Source: Neoscytalidium dimidiatum
Lineage: Eukaryota > Ascomycota > Dothideomycetes > Botryosphaeriales > Botryosphaeriaceae
Direction of reading: 5' to 3'
Assembly (NCBI GenBank): GCA_037367355.1
Contig: CM074697.1
Coordinates: forward strand, 3,038,001-3,102,000
Length of the DNA: 64,000 nt
The translations under genes were made by a program, and so were the position numbers. Positions within the stretch are counted from its first letter, which is position 1. Every line of letters begins with the position of its first letter. This document shows positions 1-12,557 of the stretch, piece after piece. The notes under the pieces are model-generated. The model saw nothing but the letters and a program-made list of their open reading frames with translations, searched no databases and was not told the DNA's origin.

Positions 1-996
1 GGTCGCTGGGAAAGTGAAGCATACTGGGCGAACTACTGGTATCAAGGCAACAACGCCAAGCGCGAGCTCCTGATTGAGTCGCTTATGGGCCGGACCAACT
101 ACGAAATCCACGAGATTATCGATGCTTTCAAGGATAAACGTTATGGTGATGACTTGATACGTTGCATGGAGACGGAGTTGAAGAAGGACAAATTCCGTAT
201 GGCCGTGTTAATGACTCTTGATGCCAGGCGCCAGGAGGAAGGTGACGTCTGGCCGCTGGAGTACAGGAACAGGGACGTCGATGCCATGTACGATGCGGTC
301 AGAGCTAGGGAGGGAGGAGAGTCGGACATCCTGAAAATCGTGTGCTCAAGGAGTGATGCCCACCTCAGGGAGTGCTTGGAGGTTTACAAAAGAAAGTACC
401 AGAGCAACTTTGCAAAGGACGTTTTGAGCAAGAGCAACAACCTTGTGGTAAGTCCGCAACTACCTTTACGCGTTCAGCTCCATGGGCATGGAAGAAAGAG
501 CGCGCCGGTACCGGCCAATTGCGGAATTGGAGCAATATTTTGAACGGATACTCGAACTCATGGCATGGCTATACGTTATTTGCTACGTCAATCAACATGG
601 GTGCCCTCTTCCAGACTGACATGGACCGAATTCGTTCCTTTTTTTTTTTAACGTTAAACTGACCAAGTCCAGGGCGAGGTCTGCGCTCATATCCTTAACG
701 GCGTCATCAACAAACCCGCTCGCGATGCTATGCTCCTACACCATGCCCTCACTGATCTCATGGATTCGGGCAGTGATCGCGATGCATCGCGCCACGAGCG
801 TCAGCACCGCTACGAGTTGCTTATATCGCGCCTTGTTCGGCTGCACTGGGATAAGCTCCATCTACGCAAGGTCAAGCTAGACTACCGCGAGAAGTATGGC
901 CGATACATTGAGGATGATATCCAGGATGCGACCAAGGGAGACTTCCGCGAGTTTTGCATTGCATTATGCGATATAGGAACAGGCACGGGGCGGTAA
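1..996 (+). CDS. annexin, 5'-truncated by the window edge
   Basis: Annexins bind acidic phospholipids, usually with Ca2+, at membrane surfaces. The visible part has two exons, <1-447 and 673-996, joined in phase 0 across a 225-nt intron (GTAAGT donor, CTGAC branch site, CAG acceptor). It encodes 256 residues and enters from the left edge already in frame, so the N-terminus is missing. Helical annexin repeats are visible, for example LLIESLMGRTNYEIHEIIDA near residues 23-42, followed by the basic KRYGDDLIRCMETELKKD and later by LRKVKLDYREKYGRYIEDDI. In the visible repeats I do not see a clean K/R-G-x-G-T type II calcium loop, so Ca2+ binding may rest on upstream repeats or be weak. Assignment rests on the repeat pattern. 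The identity as an annexin is fairly secure; the subfamily is not. Confidence 0.85.
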
Positions 997-1876
997 GGAA
1001 GAGTCAGAAGGGCCTTTACATTTTCATTACGTGTGGGATTATTGGAGGGTCGGACTCGGCAGGCATAGTCAGGTGGCTATTCAATACCCCTCTTTTCGGT
1101 AGCTCTGGACAGTTTCTATTTGAATGATGATACATCTTATTTGATGCAGAGTCCACGACGAGCATTGGCGCATGCAAATCCTTGCTGATCCTGGACGGTT
1201 CCCCAGACGTAATGGAAATGTCTTGCAGAGTCAGGATCTCGCTCGGCCAACTCCACCGACACACGAGTATTTCGGACTCACCGTTTTCTTCTCTCTACCG
1301 TCTCGATTTCAATCCGCGTACCGAGGTGGGACGGTTGCGAGCAAAGTAATGGTTCTGCTGGCGTCCGAGCTCGGAAGCGCCGGTCATCGGAGTGAGCTGC
1401 CCGACGCCTTATCAGCGTCCGCTCAGTAGCCGACGACGCCACTTGCAACGATATCGCCTCTCCAACATATATTCTTGCGCTGGAATCCTCAGGAGTATTG
1501 CAAAAATGACCACTTCGTGTTCTCCCCATTTCGATTTTGCATGCAACACCGCGTGGTTGCCTCAAGAGGTTGTCGGGAAGATACGGGATCATTTTACAGA
1601 ATTCGGCTTAGGGTGGAGGATATCCTAACGTAATGATAGTGACGATAGCTGTTGCAGGCCTACTCCAACTCATGTCCTGCATCCCGAAATCGCTTGTCTA
1701 TGCTCACGCCCTCTATTTGAACCCTTCTACCATTTCTTCCAGAGTCCGCCGTTCTTCTCACCCTCTCCCATCCGTGTTATTCCCTTTCCCCCCAAGTCTC
1801 CCTTCTACTCAACCTTTCTTAAATCCCATTATCCTACCGCAGGGACACGAGCCTACAAGATATATCCAAAAGAGAC
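997..1876. other. intergenic, no gene seen
   Basis: This holds the 3' flank of the annexin and the promoter of the amidotransferase. The short ORFs here lack recognisable domains and overlap each other on both strands. The last 150 bases are pyrimidine-rich, as is common just upstream of fungal start sites. Confidence 0.6.
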
Positions 1877-2920
1877 ATGGCCACAATCCAGACGCTCAAT
1901 ATCGCACTCCTCGACACGGATATCCCCGTCCCCGCGGTGCTTAGCACCTGCGGTCTCTACAGCGCCATCTTCCAACAACTCCTCGAATCAGCTCTAGTCC
2001 GCCTCTCAAAGTCCAACCTTCTCGCCGATCAATCCGTCCCCAAAGTCACTTTCGTCGCGTACGACGTAGTCCGCGGAGATTACCCCCCGGATCCCTCGTG
2101 TCTCGACGCCGTCGTCATCAGCGGCTCCGTCAGCTCCTCCTACGATTCGGACCCGTGAGCTCCCAACCCTCTTGCACCAAAGCCCCCCTTATCACAACCC
2201 ACGTGCAGCAGCAAGACTGACAAACGCCCGGCCAGCTGGATCGCCACCCTCCACACCTGGATCCGCACGACCTACGCCGCCCACCCTTCCCTCAAGTTCT
2301 TCGGCTCCTGCTTCGGCCACCAGATCCTGTGCTCCGCGCTCCTCTCTCCCCGCGACGGAAGCCCCCCCGACGAAGACGTCGTCGTCCGCAACCCGGCCGG
2401 CTGGGAGCTCGGCGTCCTCGGCGTCGCGCTCTCGCCGGCATTCCTGCAGCGCTTCCCCGTCGACGCGTGCGCGCTGCCCTCGTCGTCGTCGTCGCCGCCG
2501 CATGCGCGCTCGAAGCAGCTCGGCGAGCCGCCGACGATGCGCCTGCAGTTCGTGCACGCCGACCACGTCGTGCTTCCGCGCGGGCTGGACGCGGAGAGGT
2601 GGTGCGTCCTGGGCAGCACGCCGCGGTGTCCCGTGCAGGGCGTGTACGAGCGCCGGGTGCTGACGCTGCAGGGTCACTTCGAATTCGACCGGTTCGTGAA
2701 CGGGGAGACGATCAGGGTGTTCGGGGCGGGGTGGGGGAAGGAGGCGTTGGAGGAGGCGTTGAGGGCGGTGGATGCGGACGACGATGCCGGGTGGGCGGCG
2801 GAGGTAGTGATGGCGTTTCTGATGGGGTTGGGGGAGAAGGGCGGGATGGGGAGGAGGGTTGTGGGTGCCGGTGGAGCTGTGGTCGAAGGGGGTTTGATGA
2901 CGCCGCCTGGGGAAATGTGA
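1877..2920 (+). CDS. class I glutamine amidotransferase-like protein
   Basis: Exons are 1877-2154 and about 2209-2920, giving 329 aa. The protein has the GATase1 fold: a start LNIALLDTDIP, then FFGSCFGHQIL around residue 123 with the nucleophile Cys in the nucleophile elbow, then GWELGV, HADHV, and LQGHFEFDRF carrying the His and Glu of the catalytic triad. Stand-alone proteins of this type in fungi resemble the yeast YLR126C group. They lack a synthetase partner domain, and their substrate is not established. The intron is 54 or 57 nt because the acceptor reads CAGCAG, so one residue is optional. The donor GTGAGC creates a stop if unspliced. Exon 2 is strongly GC-rich. It is convergent with the next gene. 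Function beyond glutaminase-like hydrolysis is inference. Confidence 0.85.
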
Positions 2921-3752
2921 GTCGGGGGGGTCTGGCTTGATGGCGTTTTCCTTTCGAGGCGTCCAGGTTATGATTTTGAGCGCTGCATCGATCGTGGTCT
3001 CGGGGGAAACTTATAGCTTGTGAATCTCACCAAATGGAGCGACGGCGTGCTCGGTCTTATTGCGTATGAGTTTAGCTTACGTCTTCCGTAGTTATGTCGT
3101 TTTTGAGCAAGTAAGTGCCTGTTGATTGATAAGTGTCGGATGGATCTGAAAGAGTAAGTGGTCACATAACAGCTGTCAATTACGTCTCTGTGAATACCTC
3201 AAAATTGGTCGCCTCTATGGTCGGCGTTCTTGTTGAATGGGTACTGTATGACCTTCTTTGAAACTTTTGAAAGTGTGCTTCTGTAAGAGCCCTCAAGTCA
3301 ATCCGGCCAAATTTCAATCATACAACCGCTATTCCAAAGGGTATCACTGCTTAATGAGCCGCCATTCCGGCCACGTACGTCCGCAAAGGACCTTCCTAAA
3401 TTAACTCCTGCCCTCCAATAACTCTCCACCAACCTTATATGGATGTCACCGGTTTCCCAGTCCAGATTTGTGCATCTGGAATAAAAACGTCAATGCTAGA
3501 AGTAGAACCATTAAGTCCAGCAGAAAAACAGCTCGCAGTAAGCGTACTTGAGACCAGACATGCGAACATCGTAGGAGTAATCATGCCTCAAAGAGCACCT
3601 AAAGCTCGCTGTGGCCAATGGGTCCGCATCTGCTGAAGATCTGCAACGAAAAGCGAGATAGCCTGCCACGGGGCTTGATGTACACACCGAAGCAACACCG
3701 CGGAACTTCCTCGCCACACTTATGGTCATCAAGACCTACCCCCTCACATCCC
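2921..3752. other. intergenic between convergent genes
   Basis: The 3' flanks of the amidotransferase (+) and the single-pass membrane protein (-) face each other here. I see no coding signal or repeat. Confidence 0.6.
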
Positions 3753-4730
3753 CTACCTTCGCTCATGCCTGTTCCTCGCCACGTCTCTCGCCCAAGGATC
3801 GTTCGACAGTGCGGTCTCGGGATAGCGGCTCATTTCGCTCTCCTGGCTCGGGAAACCCGTCGAGCTGGGCGCGATTGTGACATGATCGAGCACCAAATTG
3901 CGGTTCGGAACGTATGCATCGTTAGCGTCCCTCTGTCTGTGCGCGCGATCCGGGCGGTCGGTGTTGGAGTACGTGTTCGTGGGCGGGCCCATGGTGTCGG
4001 TATCAGATGCGACCATGATTTCGGTATCGCCGTCGCTGAGCTGCAGATTGTACTGGCGATATTGGCTGTAGCTATCGTTGACGCGTGGGTTGCGGTGGTC
4101 TTTCTTCGTCGCTGCGGCTCGCTCGAAGAGCTGTTGGTTGACTTTGGTCTCGGCTTTGCGGTCGCGTCGGTGCTGCTCGAAGGCGTTGTCGAAGTCCATG
4201 TTGTTGCGGGAAGTGCCTGGGACGGTCTCCCATTCGTCTTCGTCTCCGACACCGACGTGTGGAGGTAGGCCTGGGAGGCTCTTGTCCAAAAAGTTGAACC
4301 GCTTGCGCGGACGTTGGGGTTCACGGTCTCGCTGCGTTTGAGGGAACGCGCTGGGCTGTGTGCTCGCTGGGGACGGGTCGGGAGGATATACGCCCGACCA
4401 GTAGAGCTCTGGTAAGCTTGGCGTGGGCGACGGATAGCGTTGTCCTTGCAATTCGAGGCCTCGTAGCTCAATGGGCGAAGTCGCACGTCTCATGCTGGTG
4501 CGCCGGTGACGATTGAGATAGTAGACGGCAACGGCGAGGCAGAACACCATGATAGGTACGAAGACGATGAGGAAGATAGCCCATCGCGGCAATGCGAGAT
4601 TTGAGTCCGCCTCTTCGCGCCTGGGTTCATTGTGTGGCCGATCGTAAGCGCCAGGATCGGTACCCGGCCGAACTGTGCTGTAAGTCTCAGGATCAAAATA
4701 GTTCGGTAGGTTCGGATTGGGAGACGACAT
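3753..4730 (-). CDS. single-pass membrane protein, function unknown
   Basis: This is one exon encoding 325 aa. The N-terminal 48 residues are polar, with no signal peptide. One strong membrane helix follows at about residues 49-70 (AIFLIVFVPIMVFCLAVAVY), then a basic stop-transfer RHRRTSMRR and a long disordered tail rich in Pro, Asp, Arg and Gln. This layout suggests a type III or tail-like membrane anchor with a large cytosolic low-complexity region. I recognise no catalytic or binding domain. A possible 5'-UTR intron lies upstream (donor GTGAGT at 4899, acceptor near 4753). The protein could be a membrane adaptor, but nothing in the sequence proves that. Confidence 0.75.
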   Translation of the reverse strand: MSSPNPNLPNYFDPETYSTVRPGTDPGAYDRPHNEPRREEADSNLALPRWAIFLIVFVPIMVFCLAVAVYYLNRHRRTSMRRATSPIELRGLELQGQRYPSPTPSLPELYWSGVYPPDPSPASTQPSAFPQTQRDREPQRPRKRFNFLDKSLPGLPPHVGVGDEDEWETVPGTSRNNMDFDNAFEQHRRDRKAETKVNQQLFERAAATKKDHRNPRVNDSYSQYRQYNLQLSDGDTEIMVASDTDTMGPPTNTYSNTDRPDRAHRQRDANDAYVPNRNLVLDHVTIAPSSTGFPSQESEMSRYPETALSNDPWARDVARNRHERR

Positions 4731-5240
4731 TATGGAAGGTTGTGATGCTCAACTATTAGCAGAAGACGTGACGTCGTGGGAGTGAGCGTAGATGTAGGAG
4801 TCGTTCGTTGTCGAGGAAGTGTCAGAAGCGCGGAGGTGCTTGGGTGACGGCGTTCGCGGCGAAGAGCCACCTCGTGCGCGCACTGAAAATTGAACTCACC
4901 AGCCGTATCCGGCATCCGCCCATGAAGTACGTTCGCCAGCAGTCCAGTGTCTCCCGTGTCCCGAGCTAGCTCTGTTCCAACCCCGTAGCTTTACATGCAC
5001 AGCATCTACACCATCAAATCCAGAAGCTCAGTGAGCCGAAGAACAACCTTTGAAATCGATTATGTGTTATTACATTGCGAACATGCTTAAGGCCATATGG
5101 GTGTGAAAGCGCAAGCAGCAAAGCAGAACAAGCCAAAAATTACCCTCCCCAAGTCGTAGACAAAGCTCCCGGGATTTGAGAAAGAGACAGCCGTAAGAAG
5201 AAATCTTGGAGAGTTAAAGCTTTTAGAGCTTTAGTATACC
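4731..5240. other. intergenic, 5' flank of the membrane protein and 3' flank of TOK1
   Basis: There are no supported genes. A candidate minus-strand 5'-UTR intron (GT at 4899-4898, AG at 4754-4753) fits fungal signals, but I could not confirm it. Confidence 0.4.
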
Positions 5241-7451
5241 TCATTCGGACTTCGAAGCACTACTGTTTGACTTCCTTTTCTTCAAGTCGGCCATGGAAAT
5301 GGGTGGTGGCTCTGTACTGTTGCCCACTCCAGAAGACTTCATCTTTCTCAACTCACGCTCAAGCGTCTTAGATAGCCTCTCCAAAATCCACTCCGCCTCA
5401 GTCATAGATCCCATCAGAGGGCTACGTGTACCAAGCCAACTCCAAGTATAGACTTGCTCGCCGTCGAATTTAATCGTGCCAGCGCCTGCGCCTATGTCGG
5501 CCTCGTGCTTCCTATGCTTTTTCGGATTGATACGTGGTTCGCGATGGGTGCTTGGATTGGCCTCATCCTGACCCACAAGTTTGAGGTAGTAAGCCCACTC
5601 TTGGTAAGAATATTGCTTTGGCGGAGATGCGTTTACATCCCTCATGACCTTCCGCATTTCTTTCGCGAGAACGTAATGATAGAAGTGGATGTCGCGGGCA
5701 AGGGGGTCTCCTCGTTCTCCAGCCTCCTCTGCTTCCGCAAGCTCTTCGTCTTCTAGGTGCTCCATCAACCTGGCTACGGCTGCCGATTCTATTCTGCTCT
5801 TCATATCTGCCTGAATGCGATCCTCGTATCCTCTACTGTTGTGAGGCAGGAATCCTGGCGGCTTCTCGAACTCAGGAAGATTGCTGTCCTGATGGAACAA
5901 TGGATTGTCCCGAATCTTGGCTACGTTTGACTTCAGCGTAGCTCTGAAACCACTTTCATGGGGAAGGACCGTTAAACTCCCCAACCATATGGTGAATTCG
6001 CTGAAACTCTTGACCACGGTATCTCCCATATTAGAGATGAGAATGGTCAACGTAGGGACAGCAATGATGGACCAGACCACAAAGAAAGGCTTTCCCGAGT
6101 TGCTTTTGGGGTAGTAATCGCCATATCCAATTGTGAGAAGGGATGTATAAGAAAAGTAAAGAGCCTGAAAGTATGTCCAGCCTTGATGAGTTCCTTCAGA
6201 TGCGCGAAACACCAGAGCCCCTATGAACCACAGAATGCAGGTTGCGATGACGGAGAGGCACAGAGCGGTATACCTTCGTCTTCTTTCCGCAGATTTCTGG
6301 ATATGACGCATAACGTGGAATTCCTGCTCTCGTCTTTCGATCTCCGATTGGCCCTGCTGAGAAAACTCGATCTTCTGGAACATACCTATCTTGATTGTTT
6401 TTTTGTCGGGCTTCATTTTCTTCAGGACCTTCTCTCGTTTGACTTCGGTCATTCGCGCTTCCATTTTGGCCTTTCCTCTTTCCAACACTAACGAACGGAC
6501 AGAACCAACAACAAGACCGACCATGAGGATGCCGCCGATAGCAAAAGGAAAGAGTAGGGAGCGGCCGAGGTGCGTCTTAGGAGGAAAGTCTGAGCCCAGT
6601 CCTACAGTAAGCAGAGTATAGTCTGCCCAATACACACCATCCAGGAACTTCCAATCTTCAACATAGCTGAATACAAGTCCACCCAGAAGCAGGTACACCG
6701 TGAAGCTAATTGTCTGTAACATCAGAGTTCGTTGACTGAGGGTAAGACGGAACTCTTTCCTGTAGTGTCCCTTCCAGGCGCCGTAGACAGTCAATACCAT
6801 GAGCATCGAAATGACAGCGTAGAGAGCCGAAGCAATTATGCCATAATAGAAGGCTTGTGACAGGGCGTGGGCTTCTGCCGGTTGGATGCGGAATACGGAA
6901 GACGATGCCACAGCGACCAGAGATATGAGCAGGATGGACGCCAGAGAGAAGCCACCAATGGTAATGGGCTGGGCAATGTTGAAAGACAGGCGGCGGGCCA
7001 TATTCAAAAGTAAGGCAAAATTGGCTATGAGAGCGCAGGCGAGAGAGATTGCATTCACGGCGATGAGCCTGGGGGACCGGTGAGCAAGACTGAGCTATGT
7101 GCACCCAGGTTTAGAGGTATTTACCATGGAGGATCCTGCACCGGTGTACCAACAGTCTCGTCCATCCCGGGTGGGATATAGACTCTCCATTTTTCTACCA
7201 GGGCGCAAACAGAAAAGGCGTTGGCGAGGGGGCCAAAGGTTCCAGCAAGAAGCGGACATGCTGTGGAAGCAAACCACCATCGACTGCAAGAACGGTTAGA
7301 TGGGCAGGTAGAACAGGATAACACGAACTGGCCTGGGATCAAGAAAGTCATGTTCCTCCTCCTCCTCTTCTTTCTCGACGCTGGTGTATGGATTGTGTTC
7401 CAGGTCCTGGGCTGCGTTGCTGATGGGCTCGTCGACGCCAGGGTCGTTCAT
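5241..7451 (-). CDS. TOK1: TOK1-type two-pore outward-rectifier K+ channel
   Basis: Plasma-membrane K+ efflux channel of the fungal TOK family (eight membrane helices, two pore loops). Exons are 7451-7333, 7283-7125 and 7068-5241, giving 701 aa. The acidic N-terminus starts MNDPGVDEP and runs through a Glu-rich stretch into the conserved AGTFGP segment. Pore 1 carries TVGLGSDF near residue 247 and pore 2 carries TIGYGDYYP near residue 405, both K+ selectivity filters. A long basic linker separates the second pair of helices, and the tail is charged and cytosolic. Intron 2 is standard (GTAAAT, CAG). Intron 1 fits only as a GC-AG intron of 49 nt with a CTAAC branch site. An alternative start at 7351 would avoid that intron but would lose the conserved N-terminus. 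Confidence is high for the family and moderate for exon 1. Confidence 0.93.
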
Positions 7452-9394
7452 GACGGAAACCGAAAGGCGAGGGTGAGGTCGAGCAAGAGAGGACCGCAGC
7501 CATGGCAACAAGAAAAGCGGTAGTGCCGCACGGGGTCTTGTGCGCGTGAGGTCTAGCAGCGGCAGACGCGTTTGTTCCAGGCCAGATTCCTGGCAAATTA
7601 AAGGCGGCTGAGCTGGAATGACGTCGCCCGCCTCCCCGCTTTCTGCTCCACCAGCCTGCCGCGAGTCAGCTGCACCCCAGCCCTCGGCTTCCTTGGCTAA
7701 AAACTTTCTCTCAACTTCATTTGCACATCGTCATCTGCCACATTATTTTTTTGGGCTTGCGCCTAATGCATCTACTTCAATTTGCCGGAAGTCGTGAGCA
7801 CAGCCGCAAGAGACGCTATGACGTTGTTGGCTGTCTTAGCACGTTTCCGCCGCCGCGAAAGGCTGAGGATTTTTGGGGAAGGACGTCGGCTGATAGGGCT
7901 GCATGAACAAGGTTCTATGCTCGCCAAATCCTCTTCTAATCCTCACATATCGAACATTCTTCCTTCTAGGTTCCGTGATAATTCCCCATAACTCTCTTAA
8001 TTCGACTTTCCTACAACGCTCATTCGTCGAATTCTCTCCTTCACTGATCTTTTGTGAGTCGAAGAGCAAAGTTATCCGTTTGAATAACTGCCGCAGCTAG
8101 GGGTGGAAGAAACATCATGCTTTTTATTTACAAGTCATATATACGCAAGTGTTGGACGAAATTGGCGGTATTTACATGCGGACGACTGGTCCAATTAGCC
8201 ATGGACCATACAACACGGCAATTCGGTTGCTACGACAATGTTTGGAACATCCTATCATGGATCGAACATGAGGCCAGAAGGATATGCTTAAGAAAGTGCA
8301 AATGGGAGACCGAAATATGCCCACTAATCCGCAGCCTTCGCAACAGTGTCAATTTCTGCATTGATCCTAGCAAGGAGAAAGAGCTGTCATTCTAGGCATG
8401 GATTTTACTAGCCTCCTTCACTACTTCCATAATTTCAAGGATGCCCTGACCTTCTTAGTTATTGCTGCTTTTGCGCTGACGACTAAGCTCAAAGTACTCT
8501 GTCTAGATCACACAGCAGGAAGCTTTGTGCCTTGACCGCGAGCCGATGTCTTGGCCCTTCTCCGATAAAGTTTGCGGCCTGAGGAACGGAAAGGCAGTCT
8601 GTCACGAATACCATAGCTACTCCGATGTCCATGTTCTTTCCTAGCAACAGTGGCGTGCGGTTATCATACACAGCAGCCGGTAGTAGTGTCTGATGAACGT
8701 GCTGCTTCTGCTGGGGTAATTTCTAGTTTGCAAATAAGCAGCTGGTGTTTCTTCATTGGCCTTTGGTGGAAGCAGAGCCGTATGTGGCGTCAGCAGGAGA
8801 AGACTTCCTGGAGATCTTGAGATCTGCGACTACTGGACCACTTCTTCATTTTGTGCATATTTAAATCACAGTTCTCATAGGCGGCTTCCGCATGCACGAC
8901 CTCCGCTGTCTTCTGAGCCGGCCCGCTGTGCCTGTACGCGCCTTCTGAGTCGGGTGCCTACCTTATTTGCTGCCATGGCACATGTCGGCGCTCGCTTACA
9001 CAAATGGGGTCTGCCGAAAGAGGAAGGAACGGCGCCACTACCCATGTATAAGTTTCTGTCTCTTTTGCGACCAACCCTCCTCCTCCTCCCCTCCAAACAA
9101 CCACCTTTGACCCTTCCTCGGATTCGAGCTCTACTGCGCTTGAGTCCGCTTTCCCTTGCTTCAAGACACGCCAGTACATTCGAGAGTTCCAGCGCTTTGC
9201 GTAAGTACTATTCTTTGCCAGATATTCCCGTCTTCATTCGTGCAGCACCGACTTGATCTTGGGCGCCCTGTACTGTGTGTTGGACACGACCTCACCATCA
9301 TATTCGCCTGCTGCTTGCCCTTCGCTTTTGCTTTCTTATCTGAACAGCACAATATTCACTCGCGCTGATTGCTGACTGAGGTGTCCACAGAACC
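7452..9394. other. intergenic between divergent TOK1 and helicase
   Basis: This is about 1.9 kb with no supported gene. It holds the TOK1 promoter at its left and the helicase promoter and 5' UTR at its right. ORFs at 8117-8395 (+) and 8489-8671 (-) have no usable domain evidence. Confidence 0.55.
9201..9390 (+). other. probable 5'-UTR intron of the DEAD-box helicase
   Basis: A full consensus donor GTAAGT at 9201 pairs with a CTGAC branch site at about 9373 and a CAG acceptor ending at 9390, four bases before the ATG at 9395. Leader introns are common in highly expressed fungal genes. This is inferred from signals only; no transcript is available. Confidence 0.5.
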
Positions 9395-11428
<2,034 letters not shown>

Positions 11429-12557
11429 AGATGTGCAAGGGTCTCACGTCTTTACTTCATAACGTGACGATCAATTTCCTATTGTCTTGTTTTCGATCGG
11501 CCACTGGCCCGGATGAAGGAAGCCTCGGGCTGTTGGTGGTAAAATGATGGTTCCACTTGCGTACCACTAACGGCCTCTACAGGATCGTCAGGTGGACATC
11601 TGGGCCCGCGATCTCAACGCCTCGGCCAATCTCCAGCGGCTTCATACGATGGTGCTCGAATTTACCTTCTGGATCGAAGATAGGTCTCGAAGAGTGCATC
11701 ATTGCGACAGATAACTGGTAGAGTAGCGAATTTGAAATGGCATGTTCGCTCATAATCTCTTGCACCATGGTGAGTGTGACCGACTGAACTGCTTAGCTGT
11801 AAAGCGTGTCTGGTGTATCTCATTTAACCTTCATTCGTCTGCTCATCTGGGTGTCCACATCGCCCATCATCATACATACACCCGCTTCACGCCCTTCCGC
11901 AAATATGGGCGCTATTAATGATACTTTCCAAGGCAAGTCATATTACATTCCACCTATGCATCCCGATCTGTCCATCTTTCATGCAATGCTTCGTCTCTGG
12001 CTTCGTCTCGGTAGTAGCGAGAATATAAACCTCGGTCCATCCAACCAGTCATCCATCCATCAGTTCGTATGTGCAAAATTGTCCATCATCTGCGTTTCAC
12101 ATTCGTTCCCATCATGTCTAGACGAAAAAGCCAAAATATCATCTCGGAAAAGAGAAAAAGAAAAGAAACCAAAGGAATAATGAAGACCAAAAGAGAGAAA
12201 AAAAAAAGGATATGCAGCGAACTTTTTTTATGGCACGCGTCGGGTATTACGACAATGATATTAGAGTGGGAAGGGAGGAAGAGGGAGGAAAATAAGAGGG
12301 GGGGAAAAGGTAAACGGAGAAGAAGCAAAGAATCTCTAAAGCTCGAAAAACGTCCGCTCAGCTGATGAGAAAAAGAAGAAAACATGGTGACAGCCTTTAC
12401 GAAACTGTGCCCGTCGAAGCAAAGGGTATATGCACTGCGCTCTTAAACCATCGAATGGAGTAGAATAAAGTGCAACTCCAACTGCGAAATGGAAAGACCA
12501 GACTCAAAAAGTTGAAGCCAGAAGAAAAACGGGTTAGAAGGGAAGGGACGACAAATC
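11429..12557. other. intergenic between convergent genes, with polypurine tract
   Basis: The helicase (+) and DUF3433 gene (-) converge here. About 12118-12390 is strikingly purine-rich on the plus strand (runs of A and G with few C or T). ORFs inside it are low-complexity Lys/Arg/Glu products of that bias and are not annotated. Confidence 0.6.

Noticed and set aside
2172..2940. Several Arg- and Ala-rich ORFs over the amidotransferase
   Set aside because: Shadow frames of a very GC-rich exon; the catalytic motifs lie in another frame.
8489..8671. Minus-strand ORF with a TPLLLG segment resembling an ankyrin repeat
   Set aside because: A single weak match over 60 residues, with no second repeat on either side.
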